Under the pieces are notes generated by a model. That model saw only the letters and a list, made by a program, of their open reading frames with translations, was not told the origin of the DNA and ran no database searches. A stretch of DNA of 31,790 nucleotides, taken from the NCBI GenBank assembly GCA_019649035.1, contig BMAT01009017.1, positions 254,553-286,342 of the forward strand, written 5' to 3'. The stretch is from Elysia marginata. Taxonomy: Eukaryota; Mollusca; Gastropoda; Plakobranchidae. Positions 10,001 through 17,639 of the stretch are shown here, in pieces. Both the position numbers and the translations under genes were made by a program. Every line of letters begins with the position of its first letter. The stretch's first letter is position 1.

Positions 10001-11605
10001 TCGCTCTTTAACTGGGAGCCAGTGCAAGCTATGTAGTATTGGTTTTACATGATCTCTTTTCTTACATCGCTTTACGACGCGAGCAGCATTGTTTTGAACA
10101 ACTTGTAACGTAGATAGACACTTAGATGGCAGACTGGCCAACAAACTGTTGCAATAATCTAGCTTTGAGAGCACTAAAGATGACATAAGAGTCTTGGCCA
10201 CATCAGTAATTAGGTAATTACGAATCGATGCTATATTTTTTATTTGGTAGTACATACTCCTGCATAAGCTATTTATTTGTGGTGTCATGGAAAGCTCATC
10301 ATCCATAATGACGCCAAGATTTTTCACCATCTTACTCGAAGCAATTTCAAAACCGTTTACATTGATGCTACTTTTATCCAGATTTGAAATTATATTTTTG
10401 TGGCCGATTATCATAAGTTCTGTTTTTTGATCATTTATCTTCAGCATATTATGTGACATCCATTTCTTGACTTCTTTGATGCAAGTTTCTACTCGACTGA
10501 GAGATTCTTTTACATTTTGGTCATTACATTCAACATACAATTGAGTATCTCAATCATTCTTTTTAGTGTTTAGTTAAATTCAGTATGATTGGCTTGAACT
10601 TATTAATTAAACATTAAGTGATCTTTGTATTTGTTTGTGAGGCGGGGGGNNNNNNNNNNNNNNNNGGGGTGCCACAAACAACTTTAAAGTTGTTTGTTTT
10701 AAAAGTGGTTAAAAGGCACTGGCATTATCTGTCACAAAGAATCATTATTGCAATATTGTAGTTGGCAAGAGGTCACCAGTCCTCACAATACATTGACATT
10801 GATAATAAAGGTTTCCAGATATTGTTCTTAAAACTTAAAGGATCTTACTGATAAATTGTCAGGAAGAGTTTGAGCTCTTTCCATATTAAAATACAGAGCT
10901 CCCTGTGCTGGGTCACTCTCCATGTAATCTTTGAATGAAAAATTGTTGGCTTCAAAGGCATTGCATACATTCTTCTTCACACCTTTTGTTGAATCAAAAC
11001 AATGATTTAAGTGGAGAAACTTCTTTAAATAGTGCCATCCTGTTGGAAAGAGAAAAAAAAGGAAACCTAAAATAAATTCTCAGTCCAAACTTAGATAGTT
11101 CTAGGTCTTCATACAGACTTTACTAGGAGAATTCAAGTTTTCTTACACATAAAATAATTTTGTGCCATGACTGGCATGAGTAGTGGGATTAGCTATGTTA
11201 ACAGTATTAACCAAAGAGCCAGGAGAAGCAAATTGGATAAAACAATTGAGAAAAGGAGCCATATGGCATAGCCAAATTGGGTCAGTTAAATATTTGTTTA
11301 TTAATGAACTTCTTTCTTATCTATTACATACTATGCATTGTTTCTTTGATGAATACATTTTTATTCAAACACAACATTTTTGTTTTCTTAATTAAAACTC
11401 ATTTTTCTGCAAATGTGATTGTCATGGGAGCTGCACTTGAAAAAATAATGAATCATTTAGTTTTAAATATAGTTTGGCTCTCACCTTTTTTAGAGTGTGC
11501 AGGAAGTAACGGAAGAATAAGAAAAGTGGCCAAAGACACAAGGCCAATTCCAATCGATACAATCATAATCATGGTCAAAGTATCCTTAAATATCTGAAAG
11601 GCAGC
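3979..11605 (-). CDS. Membrane-anchored PEP-synthase-like protein, N-terminal six exons (partial gene)
   Basis: Six minus-strand exons (11605-11485, 11039-10849, 5947-5691, 5492-5427, 4297-4211, 4073-3979) have GT-AG borders and matching phases (1, 0, 2, 2, 2, 1) and give 261 residues plus one base. The likely start is ATG at 11572 in a GACC context. Residues 2-24 are one hydrophobic segment (VSIGIGLVSLATFLILPLL), followed by a Lys-Lys stop-transfer, so a signal anchor is likely. Residues 94-260 include AYFAGTDRSGCN, VDVWLFLEIPGIGCLQHP, SAGGLTFEVIEPMKTWKISF and YQQWGELRGRLNVEG. I recognise this pattern as the N-terminal domain of the invertebrate putative phosphoenolpyruvate synthase (YvkC/rifampicin-phosphotransferase-like) family. 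The family assignment is from memory of its motifs; the catalytic ATP-grasp and His domains would lie left of the window. The first exon has a splice acceptor before it, so at least one upstream exon exists. Confidence 0.65.
4211..4297 (-). CDS. PEP-synthase-like gene, exon 5
   Basis: An 87-base exon between CATTTCAG and GTAAGT. It encodes WKAFSPPFNLHTDMVPENVS and nine more residues. The W.A.S.PFN..TDM pattern is the position where family members have a WxAxSxxFDFDTDM segment. Confidence 0.6.
4298..5426 (-). other. Intron of the PEP-synthase-like gene
   Basis: This AT-rich intron separates exons 4 and 5. It has several poly-A runs and a CT-rich patch near 4387-4400. I see no gene or transposon end in it. 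Confidence 0.55.
5427..5492 (-). CDS. PEP-synthase-like gene, exon 4
   Basis: A 66-base exon between TTTTTTTGTAG and GTAAGT. It encodes KGLCNSNSDKTSEFVETSFSF with a split codon at each end (phase 2 in, phase 2 out), continuing the WKISF..LR strand of exon 3 as in related proteins. Confidence 0.6.
5691..5947 (-). CDS. PEP-synthase-like gene, exon 3
   Basis: The acceptor TTTTCAG is at 5948-5954, and the donor GTTTGT is of a weak type. Residues 94-178 (85 codons plus two bases) hold the best family motifs: VDVWLFLEIPGIG, HPRHPDVDIHF, SAGGLTFEVIEPM and KTWKISFSGKLR. This predicts a beta-rich N-terminal domain. Confidence 0.7.
6600..7655 (-). mobile_element. LINE fragment: reverse transcriptase C-terminal half
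   Basis: The minus-strand frame from about 7655 reads ISKTIIKEDELRIIRFLLSN, then FMRNVGTPQGDSLNPVLFTI (the RT pre-active-site motif), then IAYADDVDFIG (the active-site YADD), then KVNTDKTEFTLLSKSEEDW. A thumb/C-terminal part with FHRKQLKKILNIKFP follows. Near 6800 the frame shifts; the downstream piece RDLALIDHEIRLHSSDELDK and DRRQWHEMTAKIERAA is in another frame. The N-terminal RT and the endonuclease are absent (5' truncation, ordinary for LINEs). I do not assign the clade. The 3' boundary is uncertain and may reach about 6490. Confidence 0.85.
9297..10557 (-). mobile_element. CR1/L2-like LINE, 5'-truncated, with 3' tail
   Basis: The minus-strand coding region starts just after the YADD site, at DTQLYVECNDQN (about 10545), and runs open for 228 codons. 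It includes KKWMSHNMLKINDQKTELMI, VKNLGVIMDDELSM, LVLSKLDYCNSLL, LQVVQNNAARVV and ILHSLHWLPVKERI. The usual C-terminal CFSFLGPKIWNSLPKPLP follows at about 9835-9780 after a stop. The 3' part (9315-9390) has the GCGCTTTAC..CAGAGCGCTTTACATA motif and ends in an (ATT)n-type tail at 9297-9320. The long open frame points to a fairly young insertion. It lies inside an intron of the minus-strand gene, in the same orientation. Confidence 0.88.
10650..10665. other. Assembly gap (16 N) inside a G-run
   Basis: Sixteen unknown bases are flanked by GGCGGGGGG on the left and GGGG on the right. The real sequence is probably a long G-run or G-rich repeat that failed to sequence. Confidence 0.95.
10674..10697. 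repeat. Perfect 24-bp palindrome
   Basis: ACAAACAACTTT is followed directly by its exact reverse complement AAAGTTGTTTGT, with no spacer. It lies 8 bases right of the G-rich gap and about 150 bases downstream of a splice donor of the minus-strand gene. Confidence 0.95.
10849..11039 (-). CDS. PEP-synthase-like gene, exon 2
   Basis: Polypyrimidine tract and CCAACAG lead into GA TGG CAC; the donor is GTAAGA. The exon encodes residues 30-93, from GWHYLKKFLHLNHCFDST to AQTLPDNLS, without stops, and ends in phase 0. It is the juxtamembrane part of the protein. Confidence 0.65.
11485..11605 (-). CDS. PEP-synthase-like gene, first recognised coding exon (signal anchor)
   Basis: The acceptor TTTTATTGCAG precedes 11605 and the donor GTGAGA follows 11485. 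The frame is open from the acceptor, but the ATG at 11572-11570 (ACCATGA context) gives a protein starting directly with the membrane segment, so bases 11605-11573 are probably 5' UTR. The exon ends in phase 1 and joins the next at a Gly codon. Confidence 0.6.
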
Positions 11606-14600
11606 CTGCAATAAAATGATAAATGTACTTAGGAATTTAATGCTGATATCAAAAACACCAAAAAATCTTTTAGCATATTTACATAGGTTTTCTTTGAGGG
11701 TGTATATACCTTAAGCTTTGGAATAACAAAAACATAATTATATTGCCCAAGCAGCAAAACTACAAAACACAATGCCTTGAAAAATTGATACTGTTGAAGA
11801 AGTAACAGACCTCAAGTTTTCAACTAAGCAGCTACATTTGAAGTCTGTCAATGGTTATGCTCTTGCCTTTTGATCGTCTGGTGGCTTTTAGGATAAAAAA
11901 AAACTGATAAATGATAGGACTAATTAATACTAGGGTTGAAAGCTGATGACCTGATAACTTGACACTTTGTATGATTACTGAAGGAGCAGCATTATCTTAT
12001 CTATAGCCCCACTAAGATATCAGGTTTGAGGTCAATATATGACATTTTTTATGACTGCTCAACAGGCTCATCTCAAAATGGCTTTTGATAGACGGTAATT
12101 TTTAGCATCTTTTTTTAAATAACAATACTTAAGTGTTCATTTGTTTAAGAAAGTAATGCTAGTGTCTTGTTGCACAAAACGTTCCACAATAAAAAAAAAA
12201 GCAACCATATCATTGAGATTGAGCTCATTTCTTCATCTTTCTTTAATTTATGTAACATTCTCTGCCTTAGTTCACTAGCTTACTACTCAGACTCAATATA
12301 AAGCTATTGCATTTGTAAGTTTGTCAAATTTGTTAACTCTCAACATTTCCTGAATATGCAAAATGTCTTGCAATCACCACAAATGAGTCACATGTTGCAA
12401 TTTTAATATTCCAAGACCTTGATATTTTGAGCAATGACTTTTTTCTGTGCTTCTAAATGTTAAAAAGTGCATGGAACTGTCACAATTTTGTGACGAGATA
12501 TGAGAACGTCTTTTGATTTAAAATATAGACAAATAGAGGAAGAAATCTACTTTTAAAGGTGTTCTCTCAAAAAAATGTATGACATCCAACACATTTGCAC
12601 TAGTTTCAAGATAAACATCCTTGACATAGAAGATGAAATATGTTATTGGAAAAAGCTTATTGAAGAGAGAATCAATATTTCAAAATGGATTTTTCTCAAA
12701 CAAAAAAAAATCATGTTTTGAACTGCCGGTGATTTTTTTAAAGAGTGTGCACCTATGTTTTGGTGTGGTTGTTTCCTGGCTATTTCTTTCTTAAGGTTAA
12801 GGGTGTAAAGGTTGGATAAAAGTGAGATAAACAGTTATTTTAAAATTTGTATTTATTTTATCAGAATAACTTTCAAGTTTTAAAAGGTCTTGAATATTCT
12901 GTCATATATACAAAAACCTTGGAATAATTTCAGGGATGGCAAAGATTTTTACTAGTAAAATGACGGAAATTAGCCAAGAATAAAGCCCCCTAGACACAAG
13001 TTGTACTTTCTTCTTTTTTGGATAAATAAAGAATAGTAATAACACACAACAGGAAAGCTGCAACCTGGTGAGAATATGGACAAAAATTAGAAAGAGAAAT
13101 ATAATAATAATATCGGTTATTTATAGAGCACCTATTCTATCGCAGCTAGGTCTAGGTGCTTTGCATACACATATTCAATCACACATTCAGATAGAACAAT
13201 AGATTAGCCAAATGCTTACATATAAATATAATTTAATTATTTAACTATGACAAGGTACAAGCCAAGACTAATTACATAATAAAGTATTTCTGAAAAAGAT
13301 GAGATTTCAGAATCAGTAAATTTTAGAAATGATTTAAGTATTTTGTTTGTCTACCATCTTCAGGCAAAATTAGTTTGAATTGATATGTGCTAATGCTCAT
13401 TACATGTATAGAGGACCAAAAGATCACATGTTTCATGAACTTCAGAAGCAATTTAATCTCAACAAACCTGAGTTCTATAGGAACTTCTTCGCCAGTTCTC
13501 ATGGAAATTGTATTAAGGGGAAGGTCAAGTCATAATGAGTAAGAAAAGCTAGAAAGAGCAAAAGCAGTGACATTTTTGTCCAGAATGAAATTTGCAGGAG
13601 ATGCAAGTTCACTCAATAGAAAACATTTTTTTTTGTGGATACATACAAAATTGTTCAAATAGAAGAAGCATACCTATTGGATAATCATAATGTTAAAGAA
13701 GCTCCAGGGATCAGGAATCTACACTCACATGTTTAGAGAGATGGCCTACTGACTGGTAGTAATTTATTGTATGGAGAAAAGGAAGTTATTATCAGTGTTG
13801 GAAAAGAGGTCTGATGACCACTAACTTAGCACATAGTCATATGGTCAGAGAGATAGAGTCACAAGAGTGCAGAGGTGAAATTGAATCAGATGAGATAGGG
13901 CATAATGCAGTGAGTACATGAAATGAGTGTGATGTGTCAAACACAAGTGGAGTTCACAAGTGGACTCAGAGAGGATAGAATTTTTACACCAGAAATCAAT
14001 TCATCCGCAAAGTCAACCTTTCTGTACCAGAACATGGCAGAAGTGATTCAAATTATGACCTGAGTAAGTGAATGCTTGACAGCTGTGGACAGTGCAGATT
14101 TGAAGACAGCAGTGTCGATTTTTTGTGTTTGCTTTAGTGCCTGTTACTTACGCATCTTCTGTCCAGTAAGTTACACTTTCTCAGGGTGACATTTCTCTAT
14201 TCTAAATATATGCTGATTAAATGCACATGCAAGCATACCATGTGCTGGCTTTCGAAATAAAATGTCTTTAAAATGCTTCAAGTATGCTCTGCTCAAACTT
14301 AAAAAAAGTGTCTTTTGTGTCCTGTGCATGGCCCATTGCTGCATGGCCCATTGCCTTACTTTGGCTGAGAGGGACATTAACAGTATCTGCTACAATAAGA
14401 CAGTTTTGCTTTAAATACATTGAACTGGCATATCAACTTCACAAAAATATGGTATTGTCTTCTGTTGCAATGTTTGTGCAACAAAATTTGAGCCATTGTC
14501 TATGCCATGTTTTCCTTCTGATTTTGTGAAAAAAAAAATGGACAAAAGACTATCTTTTAAAATATATGTCAAGATACCTAATATTTTGTCAACAGGATTC

Positions 14601-15240
14601 TGAAACTTTGGCCTTTCTTTTTTCATAGACAAACCAAATCAAGACCGTGAGTGGCATTTGAATTTTGGACAAAAAATTATTCTCTCAGTCTCAATAGCAC
14701 ATATTCCATGTGCAGCAAATTTTACACAGATTATAAGCATCAAAACTTTTCAGAATTTTGCAGATTTATATACTGAACAAATATGTTTTACCACCAGTCA
14801 AAATGAGTTTTAAGTCAAAATCAGCAGGTAGACAGATATTGGTATCAGAGAAAAGATTATTTTCTATTCTTTGAAATAAAACAAACAGAAGAGCTTTATC
14901 ATACAGAAACAGAAAAGCTCTATAATGCTTCTGTATGAAGTTATTATAATTTGAAGGCGGCAGGGTTAGGGTTATGACTTGAAAAATTTTATAAAGGGGG
15001 AAAAAGCATTTAAAGTTTACACAACTACAAAGGTGATGAGGGTTTAGCAACCATACCAATTAAGATTAAAGACATCAAACTTCAAATTTCAACATGACTT
15101 ACGTTTGAAAACTGTTTAGAAATGGTTTTAGCGTCCACATCTAACAAAAAAAAAACAACTTGATTTCTTAATGCCCTTTTCACTTTAAAAACATATCTCA
15201 AAACTAAGCCAAGCCATTTGACTTACAACTCATTTAGACC
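11606..15240. other. Intergenic or 5' intron region between the divergent genes, left part
   Basis: No coding exon could be recognised on either strand. The region is AT-rich. It holds one 3'-tail repeat remnant (13103-13190) and no clear transposon ends. An upstream noncoding exon and promoter of the minus-strand gene should lie here or further right, because its first recognised exon begins with a splice acceptor. Confidence 0.5.
13103..13190 (-). repeat. Solitary 3' tail of a CR1/L2-like or related retroposon
   Basis: ATAATAATAATAT is followed by TTTATAGAGCACCTATTCTATC and GGTGCTTTGCATAC. This has the same layout as the 3' end of the LINE at 9297-9390 (tail, TTTATAGCGC, 20-30 bases, GCGCTTTACATA). 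No coding part is attached, so it is a very short 5'-truncated copy or a SINE that uses the same tail. Confidence 0.5.
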
Positions 15241-15254
15241 GAATGCGCGATATA

Positions 15255-16050
15255 TAGAATGGCATTCTGAAATATTTTTCTGAAGCTTATTGGAGCATTA
15301 TAACAAGCCCACACAATAGAAGTCTCATTAGGCGATTAGACACCAAACATATATTCAAGATAAAAGAGGAAAAGGCAGACATGTTACAAATTAACACATG
15401 ATATGCAGATGATACTGTCATCCTGGCAGAGTCAGAAAAACAACTTCAAGCTATGTTGGATTGCATCGTTGAAAAATGCAAAGAGTGTGGCATGGAGATA
15501 ACCGTGAAGAAGACTAAGAAGATACAATAGCGCTTACAATAACAGTGGGAAATGCTGTGCTCAAGCAGGTATCAAAATATTCATACCTTGGACACATGAT
15601 CACAGAGAATGCTGCCAGTCTGAAAGAGGTACAAATACGGACTGAAAAAGCAAGGCAAAAGTTTTGGGAGAACAAAGAGCTGATACAAAGGAACATTGGT
15701 CTCAACACTAAAGAAAAGAATCCTGGCGTGCTACATATTCTCAGTTTTCAACCAATATTACCAAGTATGGACCTATTCCAAGACGGTTCAAAAGCAGATA
15801 CAGACGTTCGAAATGTGGTGCTACAGGAGACTTCTCAAGGTTCCACGGACAGAGAAGAAAAACAGCAAAGAAATTATACAAATGGCCAATGTCGGTGAAA
15901 GACTTTTGCAACAGCTTATGAAGCGGAAACTTGGACATATACTGGACACATCATGAGAGGCAGCTCGAGACCTTTGCTACAACCATCCCTAGAGGGAAAA
16001 ATTGAAGGGAAGAGAGGACAGGGAAGGCCAAGAAGGAAGTGGATGGACAA
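15255..16050 (+). mobile_element. LINE fragment: reverse transcriptase active site to C-terminus
   Basis: On the plus strand, SEAYWSIITSPHNRSLIRRL at about 15285 is followed by YADDTVILAESEKQLQAML (RT active site, from 15401). After that come VSKYSYLGHMITENAASLKE (15566 on), KRILACYIFSVFN and QTFEMWCYRRLLKVPRTEKK. The end reads REDREGQEGSGWT. The pieces occupy several frames with stops, so this is an old inactive copy. The N-terminal RT and the endonuclease are missing. The pattern 'YLG..I(T/S)E', 'FEMWCYRRLL' and 'GKRGRGRP' is common in RTE/craniate-type LINE tails; I do not fix the clade. Confidence 0.85.
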
Positions 16051-16053
16051 TAA

Positions 16054-16081
16054 AGGTGTTGAGTTTAAGTGGATTCCACTG
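16054..16081 (-). repeat. Solitary pogo/Tigger-like transposon terminus
   Basis: Read on the minus strand from 16081, this begins CAGTGGAATCCACTTAA. The word CAGTGGA(A/C)TCCACT also begins a stretch at 21034. The CAGTGGAxTCCxCTT pattern resembles pogo/Tigger inverted repeats. No partner end is apparent here, so the call is weak. Confidence 0.3.
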
Positions 16082-16092
16082 AATATATTTTA

Positions 16093-16107
16093 AGAGAGAG
16101 AGAGAGA
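16093..16107. repeat. (AG)n microsatellite
   Basis: Seven to eight AG units directly downstream of the LINE fragment end and the solitary terminus. Confidence 0.9.
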
Positions 16108-17424
16108 AGTGGACAAATGCATACACAAATAAATAATCTGAGAGTAATGAGGACAAACAAAACGGAAGGGAACTCTTTTAAAATTGATGGTGGGTCCATT
16201 TTTGCATTCTTATCTTTAACCTGTAAAATTGTAGGCATTAAATTTTAAACAGCATTTTGCATAATTATAGCAAAAAAACCCACACATGTCTATCGTTTTT
16301 CCTTTTTCCTCTAAAGGCTTTGTCCCTGAATCAAAATTATAGGTCAGCATAGTCGGACTAACAGGAAAAATTACCCAATTTTATACAATGGGCCGATCCC
16401 TGAATTAAGTGAAATTTTGCAGGTCTATCTCGATCTAGCCTCGGTGGCCAAAGAGGCCCAAAGTCAGGCAGGAAGACACAAGTTTCCTTTCAAAAATCTT
16501 ATTAGCCTAAATTGGAAAAGATACATTGAAAAAAATGTACAGAAACCCAAAATGGTGTCTCTAATTGTTCTGACCATCTTTTGCATAAAATTTATAAAAA
16601 GGGACTATAGATTTTAGGTGCTTTTTCGTTTGTTCCCACCCAAATACTTTGTGAAATCAGGGACAGGGGTATTGATTTTAAAAAAGGGTGCCACTAGCTG
16701 GAGATTCTATTTATTATTTTTTCAGGCTGGCAAATAGTTAAATAAGTTAAACATTAGATCTAGTTTATGCAACTCAAACTCAAAGATAATAACAAGGTTT
16801 CAAAAGTATTGATATTTTGAGTTTGATTAGATCTATCGCCGTATAGCCTCTAGAGGGCATAACTGAAGAGCTAAAGCAACAGGGGTGGGAACAAAAAAAA
16901 AGTGCCTTGTTTTATAATTTTGCAGTTAGGTCTAGATGTAGTCAGTAGGTCTAGATCTAGTAGGATCAATGTCTGCGTTTACACCGCCCAAGCGTTTAAT
17001 GCCTGACGCCGTTAATGGGCAATTTACGTAGATCTAGTAATCTGAGTAAATACACTTACACCACAACTAGAAATGTAACTTTTTGTAAGATATATCTAGA
17101 ATCTAATAAGGAAAAACATTTCCAACCGTAAGTTCAGAAGAATATAAAACTGTGCATAGATCTAGACTCATATTTTGCTCCTGGGCCCGTAGGCGTAGAA
17201 AGCACAGACTAGATCTAGCTGTGGTAGAAAGCTTGTTGCGATTGTAAACAACCAAGACGGAGATTGAGAGGAAGATTCTCAGAGGCTCGATGTTCAGCAG
17301 TTACCAGTGATATTCTATAGTTAGCACTTACTGGCTGCTAGTAGTGGGGGAGATCACTCTTCCCAATAATTATAAAGCTCTCCATTACTTACGAACACAA
17401 AAGTTTGTCTTAACAATAATAATC
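16108..17424 (+). promoter_or_regulatory. Upstream region of FCP1 with TAGATC-rich tract and possible TATA box
   Basis: This stretch lies between the LINE fragment and the FCP1 start codon and has no exon that I can recognise. It presumably includes the promoter and 5' UTR. TATAAAA occurs at 17143-17149, about 275 bases before the ATG; whether it is used is unknown. From 16755 on it is studded with TAGATCTAG words. A GTCCCTGA word (16321-16328) and its reverse complement TCAGGGAC (near 16656) form a weak inverted pair. Confidence 0.35.
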
Positions 17425-17639
17425 ATGGCGGCAGCGTCAAACAACGTTTTAGCTCCTTGCAAACTGAAAGTTCTTAAGTGGAAAGTTAGAAAAGAAAGCC
17501 ACGTTTTTAAGGGCACGGTTTTAGCCACTTATCGAGAATTCGATGAAGAAAATGTGTCTTCTACAAAGAAGCTCAAATCCAGTCGAGCTGGAGTTGTAGC
17601 AGATATTCCTGTCGACGAAGGAAACTCGGCGAATCAAGG
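17425..17639 (+). CDS. CTDP1: FCP1 exon 1
   Basis: Residues 1-71 plus two bases, from MAAASNNVLAPCKLKVLKWK to the SSRAGVV turn of the lipoyl-like fold. The frame is open upstream to 17344, but the ATG at 17425 has the better context and gives a human-like N-terminus length. The donor GG|GTTTGT is weak, but it is the only nearby one whose phase fits exon 2 and restores the conserved Gly. Confidence 0.88.

Larger units (their letters stand above)
5948..10848 (-). other. Large intron 2 of the PEP-synthase-like gene, LINE-loaded
   Basis: This 4.9-kb intron holds two LINE fragments in the same orientation as the gene (about 6600-7655 and 9297-10557), a 16-base gap and a perfect palindrome. The parts at 5948-6600 and 7660-9296 have no recognisable gene. 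They share an exact 20-base word (CTCTCAGCAAGAATTTCGTG at 6359-6378 and 8631-8650), suggesting two scraps of one repeat family. Confidence 0.6.

Noticed and set aside
14171-15059. Several short frames on both strands between the two genes
   Set aside because: Composition is low-complexity or AT-driven, with no recognisable domain and no matching splice sites.
16320-16665. GTCCCTGA/TCAGGGAC inverted pair as a transposon
   Set aside because: Eight bases only, with no flanking duplication and no further pairing.
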